From Burkholderiales bacterium (GTDB taxonomy: Bacteria > Pseudomonadota > Gammaproteobacteria > Burkholderiales > Burkholderiaceae_C), in assembly GCA_028868855.1 (NCBI GenBank), contig JAGWTR010000006.1, positions 124,001 to 188,000 on the forward strand: DNA of 64,000 nucleotides, read 5' to 3'. Numbering within the stretch: position 1 is the first letter of the stretch; the number at the start of each line of letters is the position of its first letter. The notes under the pieces are model-generated. The model saw only the letters and a list, made by a program, of their open reading frames with translations, was not told the origin of the DNA and did not search any database. Shown piece after piece: positions 38,243 through 46,730 of this stretch. Made by a program: the position numbers and the translations under genes.

Positions 38243-38256
38243 TTGATGCGCATCAA
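38243..38256. promoter_or_regulatory. FNR/ANR-type binding site
   Basis: TTGATGCGCATCAA is a perfect 14-base palindrome and an exact match to the FNR/ANR consensus TTGAT-N4-ATCAA. It lies between the divergent chemoreceptor (start 113 bases left) and fadD (start 134 bases right). On the minus strand an AT-rich GGAATAAATTC at about 38195-38205 could be the -10 region of the chemoreceptor-hemerythrin operon, putting the box near -55 to -60. Confidence 0.7.
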
Positions 38257-38334
38257 ACGCAAGAGGCACGGTGACTCGGCGTGACCCCCGACGTGGGCGA
38301 TGTGCGGTGAGGGTTTTACCTGTGAGACATGATG

Positions 38335-38364
38335 TTGACGTTAACGTTATCCATAACGTCTAAT
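38335..38364 (+). promoter_or_regulatory. Sigma-70 promoter of fadD
   Basis: TTGACG at 38335-38340 and TCTAAT at 38359-38364 each match five of six consensus bases and are 18 bases apart. The predicted transcript starts about 20 bases before the fadD ATG at 38390. The ATG at 38363 would lie inside the -10 and is therefore not the start. Confidence 0.7.
38344..38359. promoter_or_regulatory. Operator-like inverted repeat within the fadD promoter
   Basis: ACGTTAT-CC-ATAACGT is a perfect inverted repeat filling the spacer between -35 and -10. It overlaps a second palindrome ACGTTAACGT at 38338-38347. A long spacer with the operator inside is the arrangement used by MerR-type regulators; LiuR-like MerR regulators of acyl-CoA catabolism in proteobacteria use ACGT-containing palindromes, as I recall it. 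The regulator is not in this window. Confidence 0.5.
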
Positions 38365-38389
38365 GGCCGTCAGTCACAAGGAGACCCGC

Positions 38390-40246
38390 ATGGCGCAATC
38401 CTCAGCCGCGACTGCGTGGCCCACTGATGCGAGCGCCACGTCGCCCGCCCAGTTCTCATCTGCACCGGCTGGCGTGTTCACGTCATCGCCGCAACGCCTG
38501 CTGGCTACCGCCGCCCGACTGGGCGACAAACCAGCGTATTTTGTTCGTGATGACCAAGGCTGGCAAGCCACCACCTGGACCGCCTATGCCGCCCAGGCGC
38601 GGTGCGCGGCGAGGGCGCTGCTGGCGCTGGGCATCAAGCACGGGGATGCGGTCGCCATCCTGGGTTTCAATCGGCCCGAATGGGCCATCATGGCCTACGC
38701 GGCGATGATGGTGGGCGCCGTGCCGACGGGCATTTACTGGACCAGCTCGGCCGACGACATCGAATACATACTGAACCACTCCAAGGCGCCGCTGCTTCTG
38801 GTGGACGACCAGGAGCGCTACCTCAAGGTGCAGTCCTGCCGTGAAGGCGTGGTGAACTTGCGCCAGGTGGTCATGATGAAAGGGGCGACGGTGACGTCGC
38901 CAGAACAGATGTCTTGGGACGACTTCCTGGCCCAAGACAACCTGGCGCTGGAGGCGCGGCTGGATCGATGCATTGCGGCGATTCAAGCGCGGGACGTCGG
39001 GTCCTTGATCTACACCTCGGGTACCACAGGGCCGGCCAAGGCGGTGGTGTTGAGCCATGCCAACCTGGCGTGGACGGCCGCAGCCTTGTCCCGCACCTTG
39101 CAGGCCACGGAGCGCGATCGTGTGCTGTCCTACCTGCCGTTTGCCCACATCGCCGAACAACTGGGATGCCTGCACAGCCAGGCCTTTGCAGGCTTTTCGG
39201 TTTACTTTGCACGCAGCATGGAAGAACTGGGTGAGCACCTCAAGGAGGTTCGCCCCACCTACTTTTTTGGCGTGCCGCGTGTCTGGGAAAAAATGCAGGC
39301 GGCCATCCAGATGAAGCTGCAACAGGCGACCGGCCTGAAAGCCGTGATGGCACGCTGGGCCATGCGGGTGGGGCAGCGCTGGAACGCCCTGGACATCGAA
39401 GGCCGGCGACCGGGGGCTTGGTTGACGCTGCAAAAGCACCTCGCCAATCGGCTGATCTACCGCAAGATCAAGGTGGCCCTGGGCTTTGACCAAGCCCGCA
39501 TGCTGATCTCGGCCGCCGCGCCCATCGCCGTTGAAAATCTGCATTTCTTCGCGGGGCTGGATATGGTGGTGCGTGAGGTGTATGGACAGTCCGAAGTGAG
39601 CGGCCCGACCAGTGTCAGCACTGTAGGAAACACGCGCCTTGGCTCGGTGGGCAAGCCCCTGCAGGGCACCGAAGTGCGCATCGCCGATGATGGCGAAATT
39701 CAGGTGCGCGGCCCGCACCTTTTCCAAGGTTATGCCGGCCGTCCAGAGGCCACCGCCGAAGCCATGGATGGCGACTGGCTGCGCAGTGGTGACCTGGGGC
39801 ACATTGATGCCCAGGGTTTTTTGTACATCACGGGCCGCAAGAAGGACCTGATCATCACCTCGGGTGGCAAGAACATCTCGCCGGGCAATCTTGAAGCCGC
39901 CCTGATGGACATGCCCCTGGTGGAGCATGCCGTGGTGTGCGGCGATGGCCGCCACTTCCTGACGGCCCTGTTGACTTTGGATGAACAAGTGCTGGCTGAA
40001 TTCGCCCGCACGCATGGCCTGCCCGAAACCGGGCTGCGCGAGCATCCCCGTGTGCTGGAGGCCTTGCAGCATTCCATCGACGCGGTGAACACACACCACG
40101 CCCGCGTGGCGCAGATTCGCCGCTTTGCGGTACTGCCCAAGTCGCTCACGATTGAAGGCGGCGAACTGACCCCGACCTTGAAGGTCAAGCGCAAGGTGGT
40201 GAGCGATCGCAACCGGGCGGTGATCGAGGCCTTCTACCAGGCCTGA
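38390..40246 (+). CDS. fadD: Long-chain fatty-acid-CoA ligase (AMP-forming)
   Basis: 618 residues from the ATG at 38390, which has AAGGAG eight bases upstream. Member of the FAA1-type long-chain acyl-CoA synthetases. The AMP-binding P-loop IYTSGTTGPAKAVV is near residue 206. Later come VREVYGQSEVSGPT and the hinge motif GDLGHIDAQGFLYITGRKKDL, then TSGGKNISP. It activates fatty acids for beta-oxidation or lipid synthesis. Stands alone with a well-defined promoter; converges on kefC with 3 bases between stops. Confidence 0.92.
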   Translation: MAQSSAATAWPTDASATSPAQFSSAPAGVFTSSPQRLLATAARLGDKPAYFVRDDQGWQATTWTAYAAQARCAARALLALGIKHGDAVAILGFNRPEWAIMAYAAMMVGAVPTGIYWTSSADDIEYILNHSKAPLLLVDDQERYLKVQSCREGVVNLRQVVMMKGATVTSPEQMSWDDFLAQDNLALEARLDRCIAAIQARDVGSLIYTSGTTGPAKAVVLSHANLAWTAAALSRTLQATERDRVLSYLPFAHIAEQLGCLHSQAFAGFSVYFARSMEELGEHLKEVRPTYFFGVPRVWEKMQAAIQMKLQQATGLKAVMARWAMRVGQRWNALDIEGRRPGAWLTLQKHLANRLIYRKIKVALGFDQARMLISAAAPIAVENLHFFAGLDMVVREVYGQSEVSGPTSVSTVGNTRLGSVGKPLQGTEVRIADDGEIQVRGPHLFQGYAGRPEATAEAMDGDWLRSGDLGHIDAQGFLYITGRKKDLIITSGGKNISPGNLEAALMDMPLVEHAVVCGDGRHFLTALLTLDEQVLAEFARTHGLPETGLREHPRVLEALQHSIDAVNTHHARVAQIRRFAVLPKSLTIEGGELTPTLKVKRKVVSDRNRAVIEAFYQA

Positions 40247-40249
40247 ACC

Positions 40250-42067
40250 TCAGCGCTGCTCATCCCCCCAGCTTTGGGGCCCACGGCGTTGGGCGGCTTC
40301 GCGCTCCTGGGCGAACAGCTCCTGCAACTGCTGTCGGCCCTGCTTGGTCAGTGCCACCAGTGCCTTCTCATCCTGGTGGTGCGGCCACAGTTTTTCCAGT
40401 TGATTGACGGAGTGGCGCCGAAATTTCATCGCCATCTGCCGAGCATGGTAGGGGTGCCATCCCATCTGCTCCAGCACGCTGCGGCCACTCATCAGGGCCG
40501 AATCCAGCGTCTCGCGTTCGATCATCGTCACGCCCCGGTCACGCAGGGCATACCAATGCTGAACATTGCGCGCACGGGCCACGATGGCCAGATTGGGGAA
40601 GTGCGCGCGTGCCACGTCGACCAGCTTCAGGCTGTGTTCCAGGTCGTCGAAGGCCACCACCAACACCTTGGCCGTGGCCGCGCCAGCGGTGCGCAGCAAG
40701 GGCAGTCGAGTGGCATCACCGTAGTGCACGCGAAAGCCGAACTTGAGCAAGGTTTCGACCTGGTCGGCATCGTGGTCCAGGACGGTCGCCTTCAGCCCAT
40801 TGGCGTACAAAAGCCGACCGATGACCTGGCCATAGCGGCCAAAGCCCGCGATGATGATGGGCGCTTCCTGGGGCTCGGACAGCGAAGTCGAGCCAGGCTG
40901 GCTCACCGGGGTATACCGGGGCAGCACCCATTTGTCGACGGCCACCAGCAGCAAAGGCGTGACCACCATGGACAGCGCGACTGTGCCGATCAGAATGGTC
41001 GAGATATCGGCGGAAAACACCTGCGCGCCCTCGGCTTGTTGAAACACCACGAAGGCGAATTCACCCCCTTGGGCCAGTAACAGCGTGAACACGGGGCGTT
41101 CGCCGCGTGGGATTTTGATCAGGTGGGCCAGCCCCCAAAGAACACCGGCCTTGATCAGCAGGAAGCCCACCAGCAAACCGACCACCAGCGTGATGTGGTG
41201 GGACAGCGCGGCAAAGTCGATCGACATGCCCACGGCCATGAAGAACAAGCCCAGCAGCAGGCCCTTGAAGGGTTCGACATCGGTTTCAAGCTCGCGCTTG
41301 TATTCGCTCTCGGCCAGCAGCACGCCACCCAGAAAAGCACCGAGCGCCATCGACAAGCCTGCGGCTTGCATCAAGGCCGCCAAGCCCACCACCAGGCCCA
41401 GCGAGGCCGCTGTGAAGATCTCGGTGGAGTTGCTGCGCGCGATCCAGCGCAGGGCATGGCGCAGCAACAGTCGCCCCAGCACCACGATGCCGACGACGAC
41501 CCCCAGGGCCTTGAGGGCGTGCAATCCGGGGTGGCCCACGATGTCGGCCTTGACCCCCAGCAAGGGGATCAAGGCCAGGATCGGGATGGCTGCGACGTCC
41601 TGCAGCAGCAAGATGGCAAAGACCGCCTGTCCGGACGAGGTGGGCAGCATGCTGCGCTCGTGCATGGACTGCAGTGCCACGGCGGTGGAGGACAGGCCCA
41701 GGCCCAGGCCCGCCGCCAGCGCGATCGGCCAGGACACGCCAAAGGCCAGGGCTGCGCCCATCAGGGCCACTGCACAGCCGATCAACTGCAGGCTACCCCA
41801 ACCAAAGATGGGGCGTCGCAACGCCCACAAACGCGGGGGTTCCAGTTCCAGGCCGATGAGAAAGAGCATCAGCACCACGCCAAATTCCGCGAAGTGCAGG
41901 ATGGAGTCGGTGTCGCTCACGAACTGCAGGCCGAAGGGCCCGATGGCGATGCCGGCGGCCAGGTAGCCAATGATGGAGCCCAGGCCGAGCTTCTTGGCCA
42001 GCGGCACGGCGAGGATGGCGGCGCCCAGATAAACCAGGGTGCTGATCAGCCAGTTGGTGTGTTCCAT
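40250..42067 (-). CDS. kefC: CPA2-family K+/H+ antiporter, KefB/KefC type
   Basis: 605 residues. About a dozen transmembrane helices occupy residues 5-380, starting TNWLISTLVYLGAAILAVPL. A cytoplasmic TrkA-N/RCK domain follows with the nucleotide motif AGFGRYGQVIG near residue 410 and the acidic DHDADQVETL. A charged C-terminal tail ends the protein. KefB/C proteins export potassium when glutathione adducts signal electrophile stress. The upstream gene encodes a KefF-like quinone reductase two bases away, the usual ancillary partner. Confidence 0.93.
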   Translation of the reverse strand: MEHTNWLISTLVYLGAAILAVPLAKKLGLGSIIGYLAAGIAIGPFGLQFVSDTDSILHFAEFGVVLMLFLIGLELEPPRLWALRRPIFGWGSLQLIGCAVALMGAALAFGVSWPIALAAGLGLGLSSTAVALQSMHERSMLPTSSGQAVFAILLLQDVAAIPILALIPLLGVKADIVGHPGLHALKALGVVVGIVVLGRLLLRHALRWIARSNSTEIFTAASLGLVVGLAALMQAAGLSMALGAFLGGVLLAESEYKRELETDVEPFKGLLLGLFFMAVGMSIDFAALSHHITLVVGLLVGFLLIKAGVLWGLAHLIKIPRGERPVFTLLLAQGGEFAFVVFQQAEGAQVFSADISTILIGTVALSMVVTPLLLVAVDKWVLPRYTPVSQPGSTSLSEPQEAPIIIAGFGRYGQVIGRLLYANGLKATVLDHDADQVETLLKFGFRVHYGDATRLPLLRTAGAATAKVLVVAFDDLEHSLKLVDVARAHFPNLAIVARARNVQHWYALRDRGVTMIERETLDSALMSGRSVLEQMGWHPYHARQMAMKFRRHSVNQLEKLWPHHQDEKALVALTKQGRQQLQELFAQEREAAQRRGPQSWGDEQR

Positions 42068-42069
42068 GC

Positions 42070-42603
42070 TTAGTTCTCGGGCCAGTTGGGGTAGCTGGCC
42101 AGGCGATGCTGGTAGACCGTGATGTGCGTTTGCAGGTCGGCGTCAGACAGCGCGTTCAAGCCGTGCAGGATCAGGGGCGGCAGAAAACGCATGCCGCACA
42201 CGGCCGCGGTTTGTTCGTAGGGGGGCAGAAAAGTGTCGGCGCCTTCGTACCCGCCCGTGGAGGCCACCAGCCAGAGGTCCTTGCCCTGCAGCGCGGTGCC
42301 GCCCTCGCCATAAGCCCAGCCTTGGGTCAGCACCTCGTCCAGCCACTGCTTCATCAGCGGGGGCATGCTGAACCAGTGGATGGGGTGTTGCCAGACGATC
42401 AGGTCGGCTTGCTCGGCCAGCGTCTGCTCGGTCTGAACGTCGAGCATCTGGTCGGGGTAGCACGCATACAAATCACGCACGGTGATCTGGGGTGCATGGC
42501 TCTGTGCGGTGAGCGTGGTGGCCGCATCCATCAAGGCACGGTTGACGCGCGAGTAGTGCAGGCCAGGGTGAGCGACCAGAAGAAGAATGGACGGAGCGGG
42601 CAT
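42070..42603 (-). CDS. kefF: KefF-like NAD(P)H-dependent quinone oxidoreductase, antiporter ancillary protein
   Basis: 177 residues from the ATG at 42603 (MPAPSILLLVAHPGL). Flavodoxin-like fold: FMN-phosphate-binding start, then LIVWQHPIHWFSMPPLMKQWLDEVLTQGWAYG, a family hallmark, and STGGYEG. KefF/KefG proteins bind to and activate Kef antiporters. The stop is two bases from the kefC start. No strong ribosome site is seen, so the start is chosen by family fit. Confidence 0.9.
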   Translation of the reverse strand: MPAPSILLLVAHPGLHYSRVNRALMDAATTLTAQSHAPQITVRDLYACYPDQMLDVQTEQTLAEQADLIVWQHPIHWFSMPPLMKQWLDEVLTQGWAYGEGGTALQGKDLWLVASTGGYEGADTFLPPYEQTAAVCGMRFLPPLILHGLNALSDADLQTHITVYQHRLASYPNWPEN

Positions 42604-42718
42604 CGGACAGGGGGACCTCGATTTTGGTTGGACAGTCGATGTTAGCCGACCCCCTGAGGTGACAGGCCTCCTGCGCGGGGCATGGCGCAGCACACCGTTG
42701 GCTGGCACACTGCGGCCC

Positions 42719-42964
42719 ATGAACGACCTTGCTGCTCTTGAGTCCATGGGCCTCACACTGCCCAGCCCGCTCTATATTTTTGGCGCCATCGTGTTTGGCC
42801 TCATTGGCTTTGTGGCCTACCGCCACGGCAAGAAGGCCGCGGTGCCTCGGGTGAAATGGCTCGGCGTGGCCTTGATGCTCTACCCCTATGTGGTTCCCCA
42901 GACCTGGTTGATGTACCTCGTGGGTGTGCTCCTATGCACGGCTTTGTATGTCTATAAAGCGTGA
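42719..42964 (+). CDS. Small inner-membrane protein, two transmembrane helices
   Basis: 81 residues. A hydrophobic helix at about 18-34 (LYIFGAIVFGLIGFVAY) is followed by a basic loop (RHGKKAAVPRVK) and a second hydrophobic stretch at about 48-77. The positive loop predicts both ends outside. No known domain. The ATG at 42719 is 115 bases from the divergent kefF start. Function unknown. Confidence 0.75.
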   Translation: MNDLAALESMGLTLPSPLYIFGAIVFGLIGFVAYRHGKKAAVPRVKWLGVALMLYPYVVPQTWLMYLVGVLLCTALYVYKA

Positions 42965-43045
42965 AAAGAGCGATCCAGGACTGCTCCGAAAGATGCCTCG
43001 GCGTGGTAGCGTTCACTCCTCATCTCTTCATCAAGGACTGTCGGT

Positions 43046-43510
43046 ATGACCAACCCCTATAGTCAGAAGAACATCGGCCAGGGTGCAGCACCCACGCCCG
43101 ACGCCGACGGACGCATGCGCCTGGTGGCGCCCATCCATCTGCGCACCTCCACCTCGACGTGCTGGAAATGCCATTCCTTGACTCAGGTGCATGCCCTGGT
43201 GGCCACCGACGTGGTGGACTTGGGCGAGTCGGGCCAGTGCCGAACCTATGTGCACGGCATCGCCAGCCCGCCTACTGAGCTGACATCGGCCCTGCGCCTG
43301 CTGGCGCCCAATCTGCGCGTCGAGCAGCCCGGCGACGATGGCGTCAATCGCCTGACGAACCACTGCCCACATTGCGGTGCCTTGCAGTCGGACGTGTACC
43401 TGTTTGCCGAACCCGGCGGCCCCTTCTTCGGGCGCCCGCCGGAGGGGCATTTGGGCGCGGTCATCCTGGAGCATGACATCCAGGTGGACGACGCCTCCTA
43501 TTCCACCTAG
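43046..43510 (+). CDS. Hypothetical protein with two CxxC zinc knuckles
   Basis: 154 residues, cytoplasmic. Two CxxC pairs (CWKC at 39-42 and CPHC near 106-109) would form one structural zinc site. The rest is a mixed alpha/beta sequence without a recognised fold. AAGGAC precedes the ATG. The gene converges on the four-domain hydrolase with two bases between stops. Function unknown; binding to a protein or nucleic acid partner through the zinc site is possible. Confidence 0.7.
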   Translation: MTNPYSQKNIGQGAAPTPDADGRMRLVAPIHLRTSTSTCWKCHSLTQVHALVATDVVDLGESGQCRTYVHGIASPPTELTSALRLLAPNLRVEQPGDDGVNRLTNHCPHCGALQSDVYLFAEPGGPFFGRPPEGHLGAVILEHDIQVDDASYST

Positions 43511-43512
43511 GG

Positions 43513-46383
43513 TTAAAAGCCGCGCAGGTCATCCACCGGCGCGGCCAGCGGTCCGCCGGTGATGCGCTCCAGTACCTGGGTGATGACATTCACGTCATTG
43601 TCAAAACCGCCGTGGCTCGCGTTGGCCTGCACGTCGGGGCGGCTGACGGTGATTTTTTCTGGCGCCACGATGTTCAGTCGATCAGCCGACAGCAGGCCGG
43701 CCAATTTGGCGGCCTGACGCCAGTTGCCCAGCGCCTCGCCCGTGCTGGAGGACCCGTCCCACCCCGAGTAATCGGGCTTGAAGACGTTTTCCATGCCCAG
43801 GATGGGTGTGCGCAGATCGCTCTCCAAAGCGTCCGAGACAAAGTACAGCAGCGACTTGCGGTAGATGGCCGCCACGTTGTCGTCGCGCTCGTTGTGGTCC
43901 GACAGGATGTACAGCGACAGGCGCTTCATCAAATCGCTCTGGGGCGTGTAATGCTGGTTGGCAAACTGCACGGTACAGGCCGGTGCCATCAACTGGATCG
44001 AGGCCACATGGTCGGACAGGCCACGACTGGCCGCCGAGCTCACCATGTGGCCCAGGATGATCGAGCCGGCGGAATGCCCAACCAGGTGGATCTCCAGTTG
44101 ATCGCCCCAAGTTGCGGCCAGTTTTTGCAGTGCCGTGATGAGCAGGTCGCCACCGCGTGCGGTGTTGAACGCCAGTTCGGCGTTTTCCTTCATCTCGCTC
44201 CAGATCGGTTTGGCCAGGGGGCGGCCAATGGTTTTCTCGATGAGCAGGTCGGTGCGGTCGGTCAGCCACTCGCCCACCCCAGCGGCCCGTCCCGTCTGCT
44301 TGCGGAAGGCATCGGCCACGATGTCACTGATGGATTCGAGCAGGCCCGTTTTCCAGACCAGGAACAGGGGATAGCAGTCGTTGTTGATGAAGAAACGCCC
44401 CATGGCCCGGGCGCGCTGGATGGCACTGGCCTCGCTGTTCAGGCCGCCATGCGCGTAGATCACCAGACGCTTGACCCGGGCCTTGTTGTTGCGGAACCAG
44501 ACGTCGGGCAAAACCGACACCTGATGCAGCAAGGCGCGGCTGGGTTCGTCCTCGGTCAGGTAGCGATTCACCCGGCCATCGTTGCCCATCACGATGCTGT
44601 GCTCGTAGGCCAGGCGTTCGTCCCACCACTTGCTGCGATCCGCGCCGGCCACACCTTTGAGGCTGACGCTGCCGGTGGCCATGTTGCCAATCACCACACC
44701 GGGCACGCCCAGCGCCACCACCCACGCATCCATGGCATTGGACATCCAGTCGGCATAGCTGAGCACGGCAAAGCCGCCGGTGCCCCAACCGGTGCCCCAT
44801 GAGTTCTGGACCACAAAGCCGTTCGAATTGAAGCCGACCAGGGCAAAAGCATGCCCGTCGACCTTGGAGGGGTGCCCGTCAAAGGGGATCACCGGCAAGT
44901 CGGCGTGCTTGGTGGGGGGCTTGGCCTTGTTGGGGATGTCGTTCCAGCCATCGTGCGTGAAGCTGGAAACGTAGACGGCGCCGGTTTCCAGGATCGCGGC
45001 CTGCAGGTCGGTGATCGATTTGATCTCGATGCGAAAGTACACGCCCAGCGTATTGCTGGCGGCGCGGGTGGCGTAACCATAGCGGGGTTGCGGATGCGGG
45101 CCATCCTCATGGGGCCAGTCGTTGACCAGGCACACCCCATGATGGAACCAACCCTTGATGGCCCCGCGGCAGCTGGAGCCTTCGTAGCTCTCACCCTCGT
45201 ATTCGTCATAGCGGCGTGCAAAGGTGTACAGCATGGCCGGACTGACGGAGACCATGTCGGCGGGCGCGCCCAGCTTGCGCCAGCGCAACTGGTTGACCAC
45301 GCAGGCCAGGCCAAAACCCGTGCAGGCGCCGTCCTGCCCCTGATCGAGGATCAGGCCCGCCTTGGTGTAGGTGCCGATGTCCGCTTTGACTTGCGGCGCC
45401 GGCGGATACTCGTCGGGCAGGCTCACGGGGGGCGGTAGATAGGGGCGGTCGCGCAGATCCGCAGGGTCTTTGCGGACCTTCAAAGCGCGCCCGGACTGGG
45501 TGATGGGCTGGATGGCCATGGCTTTGGCCCTTGCCTTGGTTTTGGCGCCAGCCCGCGCGGCACGCCCGACGGCGGCGATGGCGGGCCAGATGTCAGCGGC
45601 CAGTTCAAAGACGCTGTGAAAACGGTCCAGTCCATGCGAGCCGCCATTGACCAGCTTGCGTGCGGCCATGAACTTGCCATCCAGCAGGGCGGCGCGCATG
45701 GCGTCCGCATGGTCGGCCAGAAATGTGGCCAGTAGCATGGAGGCCACTTCCGGGGCGTTGGCCCAATCGGGGTTGCCTTCCAGGTCGATGTCCAGGGCCT
45801 GGCCGTACTGGTGGTAGTTGCTGCGACCGGTCAATTGCACGAAGCCGCGCCCCTTGTACAAGGGGCCGTCGCCAGGCTGGGTGTTGCCCAGGTCCTTGCG
45901 CATTTCGTAGGCGCTGAACGGCGCCGCGCCCGGGCGCGTGTTGTACTGCGAAGGGAATTCGGAGATGGGCAGGAAACCTTCGCTTTCAGCGCGGATGGTG
46001 CCCAGGGCCGCAAAGATCATCGAACGGTCGGTCAGTTGCGTGGCCTGCAGTGCGGCGGCGATATAGGGCAGGTAGCGCGCGATGTTGGACGGCTTGGTGG
46101 CTGGAAAGAGCCGACGCACCGAGGCCAGGTCCAGCGCCACGCACAGGGCCGGCGGTTTGATCAGGCCGAGCAGGATCTGGCAGCGCGGTCCAATGACGCC
46201 ATCGGCCAGGAGTCCCACGCCCGATTGCCAGCGTCGCGCCGCTGCTTCGGTGTCGGCATCAAAAATCTGGCCCGTGGCCAGGGTGGGGAAGTCGGCCGCA
46301 TCGGGTCCCAGCGACTTGAGCAGTTGCTGGCGCAAGCGTGCGACCGCAGCCCCTTGGCTTCCCTTGACCAGCAAAATGTCCAT
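43513..46383 (-). CDS. Four-domain hydrolase: peptidoglycan-binding, GH19-like, papain-like protease, alpha/beta hydrolase
   Basis: 956 residues, no signal peptide. Residues 1-75 are a PG_binding_1 domain (GQIFDADTEAAARRWQ, LADGVIGP). Residues 95-270 resemble GH19 chitinase/lysozyme, with a candidate acid Glu133 in IRAESEGF and YKGRGFVQLTGRSNY. A basic Ala/Lys linker (271-300) follows. Residues 305-560 are a C1-type papain-like peptidase with Gln350, Cys354 (QDGACTGFG), His511 (GHAFAL) and Asn527 (QNSWG). Residues 600-950 are an alpha/beta hydrolase with HGG at 645-647, Ser771 (GHSAGS) and a possible His924. AAAGGAT precedes the ATG. It may be a secreted effector or lytic enzyme. Function is inferred. 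Confidence 0.8.
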   Translation of the reverse strand: MDILLVKGSQGAAVARLRQQLLKSLGPDAADFPTLATGQIFDADTEAAARRWQSGVGLLADGVIGPRCQILLGLIKPPALCVALDLASVRRLFPATKPSNIARYLPYIAAALQATQLTDRSMIFAALGTIRAESEGFLPISEFPSQYNTRPGAAPFSAYEMRKDLGNTQPGDGPLYKGRGFVQLTGRSNYHQYGQALDIDLEGNPDWANAPEVASMLLATFLADHADAMRAALLDGKFMAARKLVNGGSHGLDRFHSVFELAADIWPAIAAVGRAARAGAKTKARAKAMAIQPITQSGRALKVRKDPADLRDRPYLPPPVSLPDEYPPAPQVKADIGTYTKAGLILDQGQDGACTGFGLACVVNQLRWRKLGAPADMVSVSPAMLYTFARRYDEYEGESYEGSSCRGAIKGWFHHGVCLVNDWPHEDGPHPQPRYGYATRAASNTLGVYFRIEIKSITDLQAAILETGAVYVSSFTHDGWNDIPNKAKPPTKHADLPVIPFDGHPSKVDGHAFALVGFNSNGFVVQNSWGTGWGTGGFAVLSYADWMSNAMDAWVVALGVPGVVIGNMATGSVSLKGVAGADRSKWWDERLAYEHSIVMGNDGRVNRYLTEDEPSRALLHQVSVLPDVWFRNNKARVKRLVIYAHGGLNSEASAIQRARAMGRFFINNDCYPLFLVWKTGLLESISDIVADAFRKQTGRAAGVGEWLTDRTDLLIEKTIGRPLAKPIWSEMKENAELAFNTARGGDLLITALQKLAATWGDQLEIHLVGHSAGSIILGHMVSSAASRGLSDHVASIQLMAPACTVQFANQHYTPQSDLMKRLSLYILSDHNERDDNVAAIYRKSLLYFVSDALESDLRTPILGMENVFKPDYSGWDGSSSTGEALGNWRQAAKLAGLLSADRLNIVAPEKITVSRPDVQANASHGGFDNDVNVITQVLERITGGPLAAPVDDLRGF

Positions 46384-46418
46384 GACCCATCCTTTGGCGG
46401 TGATTCGAGGTGCATTGG

Positions 46419-46447
46419 GTTATAGCGATGAACGTCATGCGCGTCGA
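46419..46447 (-). promoter_or_regulatory. Sigma-70-like promoter of the four-domain hydrolase gene
   Basis: On the minus strand TCGACG (46447-46442) and TATAAC (46424-46419) are 17 bases apart, four and five matches to consensus. The predicted transcript begins near 46411, giving a leader of about 28 bases to the ATG at 46383. The gene thus seems to have its own constitutive-type promoter. Confidence 0.45.
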
Positions 46448-46474
46448 TGATCGGGGCAAGTTCAATTTAGGGGG

Positions 46475-46708
46475 TCATGGCGCTGCGTCACGGTCGAGCA
46501 ACAGCACGGCTTCGTCGCGCCAGTAAGTGGCTGCGGCAAAGTAGCCCTCCCAGACGCAACCGTTGCAGCCCCGGCCGCAACAACTGGTGGGCTCGGGCGG
46601 AGGCGCGCGCAACATCAGGCCTTGCGACTTGGCGCGCGATTGCAGCGCGGCGAAAACGGCGCGGGCAGAGTCGAGGTCAGTGAATGACGGGTCCGTGTTC
46701 AGAGCCAT
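46475..46708 (-). CDS. Small oxidoreductase-like protein (Cys-rich, PF09791 type)
   Basis: 77 residues. The motif CCGRGCNGCVWEGYF near residues 43-57 is the hallmark of the oxidoreductase-like N-terminal domain family, a short Cys-rich protein found in Burkholderiales and also in eukaryotic proteins. The gene begins 22 bases after the methyltransferase stop, on the same strand, so it is probably co-transcribed. Its biochemical role is unknown. Confidence 0.8.
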   Translation of the reverse strand: MALNTDPSFTDLDSARAVFAALQSRAKSQGLMLRAPPPEPTSCCGRGCNGCVWEGYFAAATYWRDEAVLLLDRDAAP

Positions 46709-46730
46709 GCGCGCATCCGTGGGCGGGCGT

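Noticed and set aside
38363-38389. ATG at 38363 as fadD start
   Set aside because: It would fall inside the predicted -10 element; ATG 38390 has an ideal AAGGAG site.
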